A DNA stretch of 64,000 bases from Streptomyces sp. KL109B. Lineage in GTDB: Bacteria > Actinomycetota > Actinomycetes > Streptomycetales > Streptomycetaceae. Each line of letters starts with the position of its first letter. Position 1 is the first letter of the stretch. A program made the position numbers and the translations under genes. Under the pieces are notes generated by a model that worked only from the letters and a program-made list of their open reading frames with translations, was not told the origin of the DNA and searched no databases. Shown here piece after piece: positions 1 to 8,118 of this stretch. The stretch is taken from positions 62,001-126,000 of the forward strand of contig NZ_JASERL010000009.1 of the NCBI RefSeq assembly GCF_030766935.1, given 5' to 3'.

Positions 1-602
1 ACCATCACGATGGAGAACAGGAACGGCGCACGCCACACCCAACTGCCGCTGAACAACTGCTCGCTGACCAGGAACGTGCCGTTGGCGAGCAGCAGCCCGG
101 CCGGGATGCCGATTTGGGGCACGGCCCCGTACCGGCCGCGTCGGTGCGGCGGCGCGTGCTCCACGGACATGAGGACCGCGCCGCCCCATTCCGCTCCGAA
201 GCCGATGCCCTGCAGCACGCGCAGCAGGATCAGCAGCAACGGCGCGATGACGCCCACCTGTTGGAAGGTGGGCAGCGCGCCGACGAGGACGGTCGCGACG
301 CCCATCAGCATGAGCGAGGCGTTCAGGACGGTCTTGCGTCCGATGCGGTCGCCGAAGTGTCCGGCGAGATAGCCGCCGAGCGGGCGGAAGAAGAAGCCGA
401 CGGCGAGGGTGGCGAAGGAGGCCAGGACGCCGACGAGCTGGTTGTCGGTGTGGAAGAACTCAGTTCCGAAATAGGCGGCGGACGCGGTGCCGTAGATGAA
501 GAAGTCGTAGCTCTCCACCGCGGATCCCACCATGGAGGCCAGGGAGACCTTGGCGGGACTGTCGCGGTGGGGCGCGTCGGCGGCTCTGCTGACAGCGCTC
601 AT
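1..602 (-). CDS. MFS transporter, MHS-type metabolite:H+ symporter (3' end outside window)
   Basis: This is an inner-membrane major facilitator protein; about 200 N-terminal residues are visible and the gene runs off the left edge. After a short hydrophilic N-terminus it reads VGSAVESYDFFIYGTA (residues 25-40), the TM1 signature of the metabolite:H+ symporter group that carries carboxylates and polyols. The loop after TM2 carries GHFGDRIGRK (81-90), the MFS A motif. The ATG at 602 is preceded by GGAGCC. It is last in a minus-strand series with a GntR regulator and a 3-hydroxyisobutyrate-dehydrogenase-like reductase, so it probably imports that pathway's substrate, likely a small hydroxy acid. 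It resembles the MFS protein at 2477-3829, suggesting duplication. The substrate cannot be read from sequence. Confidence 0.88.
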   Translation of the reverse strand, partial: MSAVSRAADAPHRDSPAKVSLASMVGSAVESYDFFIYGTASAAYFGTEFFHTDNQLVGVLASFATLAVGFFFRPLGGYLAGHFGDRIGRKTVLNASLMLMGVATVLVGALPTFQQVGVIAPLLLILLRVLQGIGFGAEWGGAVLMSVEHAPPHRRGRYGAVPQIGIPAGLLLANGTFLVSEQLFSGSWVWRAPFLFSIVM

Positions 603-620
603 GGGTGGCTCCTTGTTCGG

Positions 621-662
621 CCGCGGGGAGGGGCGGGATCGGCGCCGCGCCCCTCCCCGCGG
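621..662 (-). terminator. Intercistronic GC hairpin
   Basis: A perfect 15-bp inverted repeat (arms 621-635 and 648-662, 12-nt loop) lies just after the reductase stop codon and 18 nt before the MFS start. There is no U-tract. It may terminate part of the transcription or stabilise the upstream mRNA, lowering transporter expression relative to the reductase. The pairing is seen; the role is inferred. Confidence 0.5.
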
Positions 663-664
663 GA

Positions 665-1540
665 TCAGGGGGTCTGGTACGTCTCGATGACGCGGGAGTC
701 GTCGTGCGCGGCGAGACCACGGTCGGCGGCGGCCAGGTAGCGGTCGCGGGCGAGATCGAGCAGGGGAGTGGCGGCGTCGGCGGAGCGGGCCGCCTCGGCG
801 ACCAGGCCGCTGTCCTTGACGAAGATGGAGACGGCGCTGGTGACTTCGACGTCGGTGCCGCCGAGCATGCGCGGCCCGCGGTCGGACAGCAGATACGACC
901 CGGCGGCGCCGCCCTCGATCAGACCGAGCACCTGCGCGGGGTCGAGGTCGAGGGAGGAGGCCAGGTTCAGGGCCTCGGCGGCGGCGACGATGTGGACCGA
1001 GCACAGGTGCTGGTTGACCACCTTGATGGCCTGCCCGTCACCGGCCCGCTCGCCGACGGTGCGCACCGTGCCGCAGGGGCTGAGGATCGGGGCGACGGCG
1101 GCCACGTCGTCGGCGGCACCGGCCGCGAAGATCGTCAACTCGCCGGTACGCGCGCGTGCCACGCCGCCGGTCACCGGGGCGTCGACCACCCGGGCGCCGG
1201 CCGCGGCGAGCCGCTCGGTCTGCGCGCGCACGGCGTCCGGGCCGACCGTGCTCATGATCACCCAGTGCCGGCCGGCCTGATCGGGACGGGCCGCGAGAGC
1301 GTCGTCGACGAGCGCGCCGAGCTGATCGGGGGTGGCCACCATGACGATCGTCGTGGTGGCGTCGGCGGGCGCGGCGCCGATCGCGGGGACGGCGGCCGCG
1401 AGCCCGGCCTCCTTTGCGCGGTCGGCGGCGCCGGGCGCCGTGTCGACGCCGGTGACGGTGTGTCCGGCGGCGGCGATGCGGGCGGCCATGGGGAGGCCGA
1501 TGGCGCCGATACCGACGAAGACGAGGGGAGAAGGGGTCAT
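665..1540 (-). CDS. 3-hydroxyisobutyrate dehydrogenase-family NAD(P)-dependent reductase
   Basis: A 291-residue beta-hydroxyacid dehydrogenase. The N-terminus has the Rossmann motif GIGAIGLPMA. The substrate signature appears as DAPVTGGVARARTG, and the catalytic lysine lies in GQAIKVVNQ, so all hallmark residues are present. The family includes 3-hydroxyisobutyrate dehydrogenase, tartronate semialdehyde reductase and L-threonate 2-dehydrogenase; motifs alone do not decide among them. The ATG at 1540 is chosen because GGAAC precedes it and the glycine motif follows at once; the longer upstream reading is unlike the family. It sits between a GntR/FCD regulator and an MFS transporter in one orientation, consistent with a small hydroxy-acid pathway. 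With the C4-sugar operon nearby, a threonate-type substrate is an attractive guess only. Confidence 0.85.
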   Translation of the reverse strand: MTPSPLVFVGIGAIGLPMAARIAAAGHTVTGVDTAPGAADRAKEAGLAAAVPAIGAAPADATTTIVMVATPDQLGALVDDALAARPDQAGRHWVIMSTVGPDAVRAQTERLAAAGARVVDAPVTGGVARARTGELTIFAAGAADDVAAVAPILSPCGTVRTVGERAGDGQAIKVVNQHLCSVHIVAAAEALNLASSLDLDPAQVLGLIEGGAAGSYLLSDRGPRMLGGTDVEVTSAVSIFVKDSGLVAEAARSADAATPLLDLARDRYLAAADRGLAAHDDSRVIETYQTP

Positions 1541-1595
1541 CAGGTGTTCCTTGGTGCGCGAGGGAGGCGGCCGACGGGCCGGCCGTCCGTGAACG

Positions 1596-2315
1596 TCAGT
1601 GGTCTGAGGCGTCGGTGTGGGCCGAGGTGTCGGTGAACGAGGACCACACCTCGAAGTGCCGGCGCATGGCCGCGCGGGCACCCTCGCCGTCCCGCCCGTC
1701 GATGGCCTCGACGATGCCGTAGTGCACGGTGTCGATGACCAGGCTGCGGCCGGGCGGCAGCGGGACCTGCGTGGCGAGCTCGCGCCGGTCCACCAGCTCG
1801 CTGCGCAGGGCGTGGCTGAGCGCCTCGTGCATGAGGTCGAACACCGGATTGCCGACGATCTCGCACAGTCGCCGGTGGAAGTCGAGGTCCGCCTCCAGGG
1901 CGACGGCCGACTCGCCCGCTGCGGTGGCGCGCACCATCTCGTCCACCAGGCCGCGCAGTTCGTCGACGTCGTCGGCGGTGGCGCGGCGCGCGGCGGCCTC
2001 GGCGAGCGCCGTCTCCAGGATTTCGCGGGCGGAGCGGAACTGCGGCTGCGTCAGATGTCCGAGCTGCCCGGCCATGTCGAAGTACAGCTGGAGAAAGGTC
2101 GCGTCGGGCGCGGTGAGGAAGGAGCCGCGGCCCTGCGTGCGGTCCAGGAACCCGAGGTGCTCGAGGATCGACAGCTGTTCGCGCAGCGCGCCCCGGCTGA
2201 TCTCGAGCCGGGACACCAGCTCCCGCTCGGTGGGCAGCCTCAGCCGCCCGCCCTCCGTGTCCGGCGTGCTCTGCTCCGAGAGCGCGCGGACCAACTGCGG
2301 CAGGTCGAGTGCCAC
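1596..2315 (-). CDS. GntR-family regulator, FadR/FCD subfamily
   Basis: A 239-residue regulator with an N-terminal winged helix (RLPTERELVSRLEISRGALR, about residues 26-45) and an all-helical FCD ligand-binding domain. The FCD part keeps DLDFHRRLCE and late histidines that bind a metal and carboxylate effectors in this family. The GTG at 2315 is chosen because AGGAGG lies 5 nt upstream. An upstream GTG at 2357 would extend the protein but directly abuts an operator palindrome and lacks a ribosome site. It probably represses its own operon with the reductase and MFS gene downstream. Effectors of this subfamily are usually hydroxy or dicarboxylic acids, matching the neighbours. Confidence 0.88.
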   Translation of the reverse strand: MALDLPQLVRALSEQSTPDTEGGRLRLPTERELVSRLEISRGALREQLSILEHLGFLDRTQGRGSFLTAPDATFLQLYFDMAGQLGHLTQPQFRSAREILETALAEAAARRATADDVDELRGLVDEMVRATAAGESAVALEADLDFHRRLCEIVGNPVFDLMHEALSHALRSELVDRRELATQVPLPPGRSLVIDTVHYGIVEAIDGRDGEGARAAMRRHFEVWSSFTDTSAHTDASDH

Positions 2316-2358
2316 GGCGGCCTCCTGGAATGACGACTCGTACGACGGTCGACCCACT

Positions 2359-2371
2359 TTGGTTCGACCAA
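2359..2371. promoter_or_regulatory. FadR/PdhR-like operator 1, TTGGTTCGACCAA
   Basis: A palindrome of TTGGT-N3-ACCAA form lies just downstream of a predicted promoter and upstream of the GntR start. FadR-type regulators such as PdhR bind TTGGT/ACCAA half-sites, so this is a likely autoregulatory site. Confidence 0.65.
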
Positions 2372-2378
2372 TGTGAGG

Positions 2379-2408
2379 AGGCTAGGACTGTCCACACTCG
2401 CAGGTCAA
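2379..2408 (-). promoter_or_regulatory. Housekeeping-like promoter of the GntR gene
   Basis: On the minus strand TTGACC (2408-2403) and TAGCCT (2384-2379) are separated by 18 bp, close to the Streptomyces principal sigma-factor consensus. The predicted transcript would start near 2373, inside operator 1. Operator 2 lies 4 bp upstream of the -35. Confidence 0.5.
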
Positions 2409-2412
2409 TGCT

Positions 2413-2425
2413 TTGGTACAACCAA
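2413..2425. promoter_or_regulatory. FadR/PdhR-like operator 2, TTGGTACAACCAA
   Basis: A second TTGGT-N3-ACCAA palindrome, centred 54 bp from operator 1, with the predicted promoter between them. Such bracketing suits DNA looping or cooperative repression. Confidence 0.65.
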
Positions 2426-2476
2426 TCTCAAGGTGACGGCCGGGGTCAGGTCGCCCCTGTGCGGAGGTCTGCGCTC

Positions 2477-3829
2477 CTACGCGGGGATCTGCGCTCCTAC
2501 GCGGAGGTCTCCGCTCGCACTGGCGGCCGTGTCCGCCGCCGCGCGCTCCTCGCGGCCCCAGGTCTCGCGGGTCACGAGGGCCGAGACCAGGCCGAGCAGG
2601 CCGTAGGCGAGGAAGAGCAGGGCCGGGCCCAGCCAGCCGAGCCACATGTACAGCAGCGTCGTCACGAAGGGCGTCACGCCGGAGATCATGGCCGAGATCT
2701 GGTAGGCCAACGAGGCGCCCGACGAGCGCGTCTGTGCCTGGAACAGTTCGGGGAACCAGGCGCCCTGCGCCCCGGCCAGGGCGTTCTGGCACACGCCGTA
2801 GGAGATCACCAGGGTCAGGACGATCACCGGTACGGCGCCCGTGTTGACCAGGAGGAACATCGGGATCGCCCACACCGCGCAGAAGAGGGTCACCCACAGG
2901 TAGAGGGGGCGGCGCCCGATCCGGTCGGTGAGTGCGCCCCAGCCGACGGTGGCGAAGATGCCCAGCGCGGCGGCGATGCACAACGCGAGGATCGTCTCGC
3001 CGCTGGAGGCCAGCTGTCGGTCCTTCAGGTACGAGATCATGTACGTGACGGCCACCGCGTAGCCGGCCGTCTCCGCCAGGCGCAGGCCGATGCCGCGCAG
3101 CACGTTCTGCCAGTCGTTCCTGATCACCTGCGCGATGGGGGCCTCGGCGATCTCCCCGCTGTCGCGCACGTCCTCGAAGACCGGGGACTCGGGCACCTTG
3201 GAGCGCACCACCAGGCCGACGATCACCAGGATCATGCTGGCGAGGAACGGCACGCGCCAGGCCCAGTCGCCCGGCAGGTGCACCGACCCGAGGAAGACCA
3301 GGTTGGCCAGGAGCAGGCCGATCGGGAAACCGGACTGCACGATCCCGGTGAAGGCGCCCTTGCGGCGCCATGGGGCGTGTTCGTACGTCATCAGGATCGC
3401 GCCGCCCCACTCGGCCCCGTAGGCGACACCCTGGACGATGCGCACGATCGCCAGCAGCGTCGGTGCCAGCATGCCGACGGTCGCATAGGTCGGCAGCAGG
3501 CCGATGGCGAAGGTCGCGAGGCCCATCACGATCAGCGAGGCGACCAGCACCGGTTTGCGGCCGATCCTGTCTCCGAGGTGGCCGCCGATGACGCCGCCCA
3601 CCGGGCGGGCCACGAAGCCGACGCCCAGCGTCGCGAACGCGGACAGCGTCCCCACCAGCGGGGACGCATTGGGGAAGAACGCGTCCCCGAAGTACAGCGC
3701 CGCCGCGGTGCCGAAGCCGATGAAGTCATAGCTTTCGATCACGCCTCCGGCGGTGGAACCCCAGGCCACCCGGCGGGCGTCGGGCGTCCCGTGGACGGGG
3801 CCGCGCATGGTCAGCGCCTCGTTGCGCAT
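2477..3829 (-). CDS. MFS transporter, MHS-type metabolite:H+ symporter
   Basis: A 450-residue, 12-helix transporter. It opens with TAGGVIESYDFIGFGTA, then GGHLGDRIGRK, the A motif between TM2 and TM3, repeated in weaker form in the second half as LTDRIGRRPLYLW. It belongs to the same subgroup as the partial transporter at 1-602 and probably moves a carboxylate or polyol with protons. The ATG at 3829 is preceded by GAGAGG 9 nt upstream; the upstream reading to 3886 has no ribosome site. It is transcribed away from the plus-strand C4-sugar operon, sharing a 200-bp control region with it, and runs towards the GntR gene. It could serve either group. Confidence 0.88.
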   Translation of the reverse strand: MRNEALTMRGPVHGTPDARRVAWGSTAGGVIESYDFIGFGTAAALYFGDAFFPNASPLVGTLSAFATLGVGFVARPVGGVIGGHLGDRIGRKPVLVASLIVMGLATFAIGLLPTYATVGMLAPTLLAIVRIVQGVAYGAEWGGAILMTYEHAPWRRKGAFTGIVQSGFPIGLLLANLVFLGSVHLPGDWAWRVPFLASMILVIVGLVVRSKVPESPVFEDVRDSGEIAEAPIAQVIRNDWQNVLRGIGLRLAETAGYAVAVTYMISYLKDRQLASSGETILALCIAAALGIFATVGWGALTDRIGRRPLYLWVTLFCAVWAIPMFLLVNTGAVPVIVLTLVISYGVCQNALAGAQGAWFPELFQAQTRSSGASLAYQISAMISGVTPFVTTLLYMWLGWLGPALLFLAYGLLGLVSALVTRETWGREERAAADTAASASGDLRVGAQIPA

Positions 3830-3903
3830 CTTGATCGCCTCTCTGTAGCGCCAGGGGCCGCCGTGCTGGAGCACGAGCGGCCGCACTGCTGACAGCGAGC
3901 ATC

Positions 3904-3932
3904 ACCTCAGCTCGCACAGAGGTGTTTGTCAA
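3904..3932 (-). promoter_or_regulatory. Candidate promoter of the MFS gene at 2477-3829
   Basis: Minus-strand TTGACA (3932-3927) is followed after 17 bp by TGAGGT (3909-3904), giving a transcript with a leader of roughly 70 nt. The -35 is good and the -10 weak. The -35 lies inside a TGTCAACA element repeated elsewhere in this intergenic region. Confidence 0.35.
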
Positions 3933-4023
3933 CAGCTCTGGACGGGATGAATACCCGCGATCAAGCGCTCGAATGGCAATTGACTGGGAGGCATTGACGT
4001 CTGTTGACAGCGCATTGTTAACA
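3927..4023. promoter_or_regulatory. Three TGTYRACA sites and promoter of the C4-sugar operon
   Basis: TGTCAACA (3927-3934), TGTTGACA (4002-4009) and the perfect palindrome TGTTAACA (4016-4023) share one 8-bp consensus in the divergent gap. A plus-strand promoter can be drawn as TTGACG (3994-3999), 19 bp, then TAACAT (4019-4024). Initiation near 4031-4033 would give an almost leaderless mRNA starting at the ATG at 4033, which has no ribosome site. The sites are candidates for the GntR protein encoded at the operon's end. Confidence 0.4.
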
Positions 4024-4032
4024 TCGCTGGCC

Positions 4033-4854
4033 ATGGAACGACAGCAATGGCCGGGCTGCTCCTCGATCAGCTTTCGGCACCTACCGCTCGCCGCCGCGCT
4101 GGCCACCATCGCGGACTGCGGATTCGACGAAATCGACCTCGGCGCCCTGCCGGGCGTGTGCGACCACGTGCCGTACGAGCTCACCGACCCGGCCGTGGAC
4201 GAGGTTGCCGCCCAGGTACGCCGCTCCGGGCTGGCCGTCCGTTCGGTCAACGGCGACATCGGGGACCTCAACCGCCCCCTCGACGCCGAAGCGCGCCGCG
4301 AGCGCGACGCCCACCTGCAGCGGCTCCTGCGGCTGTCGTCCGCCTGCGGGGCACGGGCCCTCGTGCTGCCCTGCGGAGCGTCCTCGCACGATCCGGTCGC
4401 CGGTTTCGAGGCCGACCTCGACCTGGTCGCCTCCGAACTGGCCCGCGCCGTACGGGCCGCGGCCGAGCACGGCCTCGCCATCTGGGTCGAGGCCCCCCAC
4501 CTGTACCGACTGTGCTGGAACTCCGACCTCGCGGCCCAACTGGTCGCGCGCCTCGACCCGGCGATCGGGCTGGTCCTGGACACCAGCCACATTGCCGCCT
4601 CCGGAGGCGACCCCGCCGCGTTCGCCCACCGCTTCGCCGGCCGCATCACGCACGTCCACCTGCGCGATGCCACCCCCGACTACATCAACTGCAGCATCGG
4701 CAACGGCGACATCGACTTCCCCGCGGTCCTCACCTCCCTGCGCGCGACCGGCTACCAGGGGGGCGCCGCGCTGGAGTTGGAGACCCGCGACATCACGGAC
4801 GACGAACGCCCCGCCGCCGCCGTCAAGGCTGCCCAGTACATCGCCGCCTTGTAG
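4033..4854 (+). CDS. Sugar-phosphate isomerase/epimerase, xylose-isomerase-like TIM barrel
   Basis: A 273-residue AP-endonuclase-2-type barrel. Likely metal ligands are E153 (WVEAPH), D183 (LVLDTSH), H209 (HVHLRD) and E250 (LELETRD), all in the usual order, so it should be an active divalent-metal isomerase or epimerase. Family members act on xylulose, tagatose, hydroxypyruvate and erythrulose phosphates. It leads an operon with an SDR dehydrogenase, a dihydroxyacetone-kinase-type kinase and an RpiB-type isomerase, the set used by Mycolicibacterium smegmatis for threitol/erythritol (LerI being the barrel enzyme there). The ATG at 4033 is chosen because the barrel begins immediately after; upstream in-frame codons lack a ribosome site and contain the predicted promoter. 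The substrate is an inference. Confidence 0.82.
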   Translation: MERQQWPGCSSISFRHLPLAAALATIADCGFDEIDLGALPGVCDHVPYELTDPAVDEVAAQVRRSGLAVRSVNGDIGDLNRPLDAEARRERDAHLQRLLRLSSACGARALVLPCGASSHDPVAGFEADLDLVASELARAVRAAAEHGLAIWVEAPHLYRLCWNSDLAAQLVARLDPAIGLVLDTSHIAASGGDPAAFAHRFAGRITHVHLRDATPDYINCSIGNGDIDFPAVLTSLRATGYQGGAALELETRDITDDERPAAAVKAAQYIAAL

Positions 4855-4994
4855 GAGCCCGTCGTTCGTGGCCTGACCTGGCCTGGCCAGTCCTGACCTG
4901 ACCGCCCCCCGCCGCTACTAGCCCCGCCCCATTCGTCCCGCACCCACCCGCCCTGACCCGACCTCGACCTCCGCCACTGCCCCCACGCCCGCGA

Positions 4995-5022
4995 CCAGCG
5001 CCGCCGCACCAGCGCCGCCGCA
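4995..5022. repeat. Two 14-bp tandem repeats in the 4855-5090 gap
   Basis: The 236-bp gap between the isomerase and SDR genes is low-complexity, C-rich DNA with repeated CTGACCTG and CTGGCC words. It holds two exact copies of CCAGCGCCGCCGCA (4995-5008, 5009-5022). No gene, promoter or clear terminator was recognised; the operon may read through it. Confidence 0.5.
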
Positions 5023-5090
5023 CCAGCGTCCCGCGCACACGGCGGCGGGCCAAGGCCAGGCCCCGACACCCACCACCGGGAGACCCGCAC

Positions 5091-5867
5091 ATGACCAGCA
5101 CTCAGCAGCGCACCGCCGTCGTCACCGGAGCCGGAGCCCCCCGCGGCCTCGGCCGCGCCACCGCCCTGCGCCTCGCCGCCGACGGCTGGGCCGTCGCCGT
5201 CCTCGACCTGGACGAAGCGGCCGCCAAGACCGTCGCCGAGGAGATCGCGGCCACCGGTGCCACGGCCTTCGCCCACCACGTCGACGTAGCCGACGAGCCC
5301 TCCGTGCTCACCGCTCGTGCCGCCGTGGCCGCCGAGGTCGAGGCCGGTCGGCTGCCCATGGTCGGTGCCGTCGTCAACATCGCCGGCATCACCTCCCCCG
5401 TCCCGTTCCTGGAGACGACCCTGGAGCTGTGGAACCGGATCATGGCCGTCAACGCCACCGGCACCTACCTGGTCACCAAGGCATTCCTCCCCGGACTCAT
5501 CGAGGCCGGCTGGGGCCGCATCGTGAACATGTCCTCCGTCTCCGCCCAGCAAGGTGGCGGCGTCTTCGGCCGCACCCCGTACAGCGCCGCCAAGGCCGCC
5601 ATCCTCGGCCTGACCAAGTCCCTGGCCCGCGAACTGGGCGCGGCGGGCGTCACCGTCAACGCGGTCGCCCCAGGCGCCGCCGACACCGACATCCGCGCCG
5701 CCGACACCAACGACCGTCTTGAAGCCGCCATCACCAGCGGCGTCCCTCTCGGGCGCCAGGCCACCGCCGAGGAGATCGCCGGCGTCATCGCCTGGCTGAC
5801 CACCGAGGACGCCGGCTACCTGCAGGGCACCACGATCGACATCAACGGCGGCTCGTACCTCCACTGA
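5091..5867 (+). CDS. Short-chain dehydrogenase/reductase (candidate polyol dehydrogenase)
   Basis: A 258-residue classical SDR. The cofactor motif TGAGAPRGLG lies near residue 11, the structural NIAG follows, the catalytic serine is in VNMSSVSA and the YxxxK pair is Y164/K168. The C-terminus ends with GTTIDINGG, typical of FabG-like and polyol dehydrogenases. It should interconvert an alcohol and a ketone with NAD(P)H in the cytosol. Directly upstream of a DhaK-DhaL-type kinase, it probably oxidises a C4 polyol (D-threitol dehydrogenase is an SDR) to erythrulose. GGGAG 7 nt before the ATG supports the start. The actual polyol cannot be read from the sequence. Confidence 0.85.
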   Translation: MTSTQQRTAVVTGAGAPRGLGRATALRLAADGWAVAVLDLDEAAAKTVAEEIAATGATAFAHHVDVADEPSVLTARAAVAAEVEAGRLPMVGAVVNIAGITSPVPFLETTLELWNRIMAVNATGTYLVTKAFLPGLIEAGWGRIVNMSSVSAQQGGGVFGRTPYSAAKAAILGLTKSLARELGAAGVTVNAVAPGAADTDIRAADTNDRLEAAITSGVPLGRQATAEEIAGVIAWLTTEDAGYLQGTTIDINGGSYLH

Positions 5868-5886
5868 GCCGCTTGGAGCGCTCCCG

Positions 5887-7605
5887 ATGACCTACCTGTA
5901 CAACGACCCGGCCGCCTTCTCCGAAGACGCCCTCGCCGGGTTCTGCGACCTGCACTCCGACACGGTGCGGCAGGTCCCCGGCGGCGCCGTGCGCGCCGCC
6001 AGGCCCGAGCGCCCGAAGGTGGCCGTCCTGCCGGGCGGCGGCTCCGGCCACTACCCGGCCTTCTACGGCCTCGTCGGCCCCGGGCTCGCCGACGGCGCGG
6101 TCAGCGGGAACCTCTTCACCTCCCCCTCCGCACAGGACGCCTGCTCGGTGGCCGCTGCCGCGCACTCCGGCGCGGGTGTCGTGTTCACCTACGGCAACTA
6201 CGCGGGCGACGTCATGAACTTCGGCCTCGCCACCGAGCAGTTGCGTGCCCGCGGCATCCGCGCCGAGAGCGTCGTCGTCACCGACGACATCGCCAGCGCC
6301 CCCGCCGACCGTGTCGACGAACGCCGGGGCATCGCCGGTGACTTCACCGTCTTCAAGATCATGGGCGCGGCCGCCGAAGAGGGCCTCGACCTGGACCGCG
6401 TCGTACGCGCCGGCCGCAAGGCCAACGCCGCCACGCGCACCATCGGCACCGCCTTCGCCGGCTGCACCTTCCCCGGTGCGGCCGACCCGCTCTTCACCGT
6501 CCCCGATGGCCACATGGGCCTCGGTCTTGGCATCCACGGCGAACCCGGGCTGCGCGACGTGCCCCGCCCCACCGCCGACGAACTCGCCGCCGAATTCGTC
6601 CGGCGGCTGCTCGCCGAGAAGCCCGCCGGCGCGGGCGACCGCCTCGCCGTCCTGCTCAACGGACTCGGCTCGGTCAAGCAGGAGGAGCTGTTCGTCCTGT
6701 GGCCCCAAGTCGCCGGCCTGCTGCGGGCGTCGGGTCACACCCTGGTCCGCCCCGAGGTCGGTGAGCTCGTCACCAGCCTCGACATGGCCGGCGTCTCCCT
6801 CACGGCCACGTGGCTCGACGAGGAACTCGAACGCTGGTGGACCGCCCCCGCCAGCACCCCCGCCTTCCGCCGCGGAGCCCTCGAGCAGCGGACGGCCGCC
6901 GACCCCGAACACGCCGTGGAGGACGAGGAGTTCGGCGGGCCGCGGTTCGCCGCGTCCACAGCGGCCTCCCGGTCCCTGGCCGCCGACCTCGTCACCGGCA
7001 TCGAATCCGTGCGCAAGGCGCTCGTCGCGGCGGAGGACCGGCTCGGCGCCATCGACGCCGTCGCCGGGGACGGCGACCACGGACGGGGCATGGTCCGCGG
7101 TATCGAGGCCGCCAACGCCGCGGCCGAGGCGGCCCTGCGCGCGGGCGCGGGCGCCGGCGACCTTCTCGCCACCGCGGGCGACGCGTGGGCCGACCGCGCG
7201 GGAGGCACCTCCGGAGTCCTGTGGGGAGCGGGACTGCGGGCCGCCGGAGAGACACTCGGCAACACCTCCGCCGAAGCCGACACGGCCGGCGCCCTCGACG
7301 CCTTCGCCGAGCGCATCGCCGCCCTCGGCGGCGCCCGGATCGGTGACAAGACCCTCGTCGACGCCCTGGAACCGCTGCGCACCCGACTGCGCGGTTCCCT
7401 CGCCGAGGGCCGCCCCGCCGCGCTCGCCTGGGCCGAGGCCGCACACGCGGCGCAGACCGCGGCCGACGCCACGGCGGAGCTGCTGCCTCGCAAGGGCCGC
7501 GCCCGCCCCCTCGCCGAGCGCAGCCTCGGCACCCCCGACGCAGGCGCCGTCTCGCTGGCCCTGATCGCACACACCGTCGCCGTACGACTGCAGGAGGAGG
7601 AGTGA
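5887..7605 (+). CDS. Dihydroxyacetone/erythrulose kinase, fused DhaK-DhaL domains
   Basis: A 572-residue ATP-dependent ketose kinase. The DhaK domain (about 1-330) has GGGSGHYPAF and the substrate-binding histidine in GLGIHGEPG. The DhaL domain (about 350-572) has the Mg-ATP aspartates in GDGDHGRGM and the GGTSG turn. Both active-site halves are complete, as in ATP-type DAKs; the PTS-type enzymes have separate subunits. DAK-family kinases with this architecture phosphorylate erythrulose in M. smegmatis (DerK and LerK). The neighbouring SDR, RpiB-type isomerase and TIM-barrel isomerase favour erythrulose over dihydroxyacetone here. It starts 19 nt after the SDR stop, preceded by GGAGCG. Its stop overlaps the next start (TGATG), implying translational coupling. 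Confidence 0.88.
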   Translation: MTYLYNDPAAFSEDALAGFCDLHSDTVRQVPGGAVRAARPERPKVAVLPGGGSGHYPAFYGLVGPGLADGAVSGNLFTSPSAQDACSVAAAAHSGAGVVFTYGNYAGDVMNFGLATEQLRARGIRAESVVVTDDIASAPADRVDERRGIAGDFTVFKIMGAAAEEGLDLDRVVRAGRKANAATRTIGTAFAGCTFPGAADPLFTVPDGHMGLGLGIHGEPGLRDVPRPTADELAAEFVRRLLAEKPAGAGDRLAVLLNGLGSVKQEELFVLWPQVAGLLRASGHTLVRPEVGELVTSLDMAGVSLTATWLDEELERWWTAPASTPAFRRGALEQRTAADPEHAVEDEEFGGPRFAASTAASRSLAADLVTGIESVRKALVAAEDRLGAIDAVAGDGDHGRGMVRGIEAANAAAEAALRAGAGAGDLLATAGDAWADRAGGTSGVLWGAGLRAAGETLGNTSAEADTAGALDAFAERIAALGGARIGDKTLVDALEPLRTRLRGSLAEGRPAALAWAEAAHAAQTAADATAELLPRKGRARPLAERSLGTPDAGAVSLALIAHTVAVRLQEEE

Positions 7606-8071
7606 TGGGTTTCCGGATCGTCATTGGCTGCGACGACGCGGGCATCGACCACAAGGAGCGGCTCGCCGCCGATCTGCGCGAGGCCCCCCCCGCGTCGACG
7701 ACGTCCTCGACCTCGGGGTGCATCGCGGCGGCGCCGACGAGCACCGCCCCTCCCCGGAGGTCGGCTTCGCCGCCGCTGAAGCGGTGCGGACCGGTGACGC
7801 CGACCGTGCCCTGCTGATCTGCGGCACCGGTATCGGCATGGCGCTGTCCGCCAACAAGGTGCCCGGCATCCGCGCCACCGCAGCCCACGACTCCTTCTCT
7901 GTGGAGCGCTCGGTCCTGTCCAACGACTGCCAGGTCCTCACCCTCGGCCAGCGCGTCATCGGCATCGAACTCGCCCGCAGACTGGTGCGTGAGTGGCTCG
8001 GATACGCCTTCGATGAGCACTCGGCCAGCGCGGCAAAGGTAAAGTTGATTTCCGAGTACGAGAAGTGCTGA
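7605..8071 (+). pseudogene. RpiB/LacAB-family sugar-phosphate isomerase, frameshifted at a C8 run
   Basis: The first part (from ATG 7605) reads MGFRIVIGCDDAGIDHKERL, the RpiB N-terminus. The rest is in another frame and reads VDDVLDLGVHRGGADEH, then the active-site segment LLICGTGIGMALSANK and SVLSNDCQVLTLGQRVIG. The frame changes at C8 (7684-7691); one extra C or two fewer would restore an enzyme of about 155 residues. All catalytic features are otherwise intact, so a sequencing slip, recent mutation or slippage are all possible. RpiB relatives isomerise ribose-5-, allose-6- or erythrulose-4-phosphate; the last fits this operon (DerI/EryI type). The ATG overlaps the kinase stop. If the frameshift is real, a GTG at 7718 would start only a truncated product. 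Confidence 0.8.
7684..7691. repeat. C8 homopolymer causing the RpiB frameshift
   Basis: Eight consecutive C residues mark the exact point where homology to RpiB proteins moves from one frame to another. Confidence 0.8.
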
Positions 8072-8118
8072 CCGGCAGTCGGAGCCGCAGCAGCGTCGAC
8101 AGTCGGAGGGGGACGCAC

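Noticed and set aside
2309..3892. A 527-codon plus-strand open frame
   Set aside because: It is antisense to the MFS transporter with intact TM helices and A motif; its own product is charged and repetitive.
5842..7572. A 576-codon minus-strand open frame opposite the DhaK-DhaL kinase
   Set aside because: The plus strand carries a complete kinase; the minus-strand product is glycine-rich noise.
8065..8118. Longer N-terminus for the GntR gene
   Set aside because: The upstream start overlaps the RpiB C-terminus and lacks a ribosome site; the GTG at 8119 follows GGAGGGGG.
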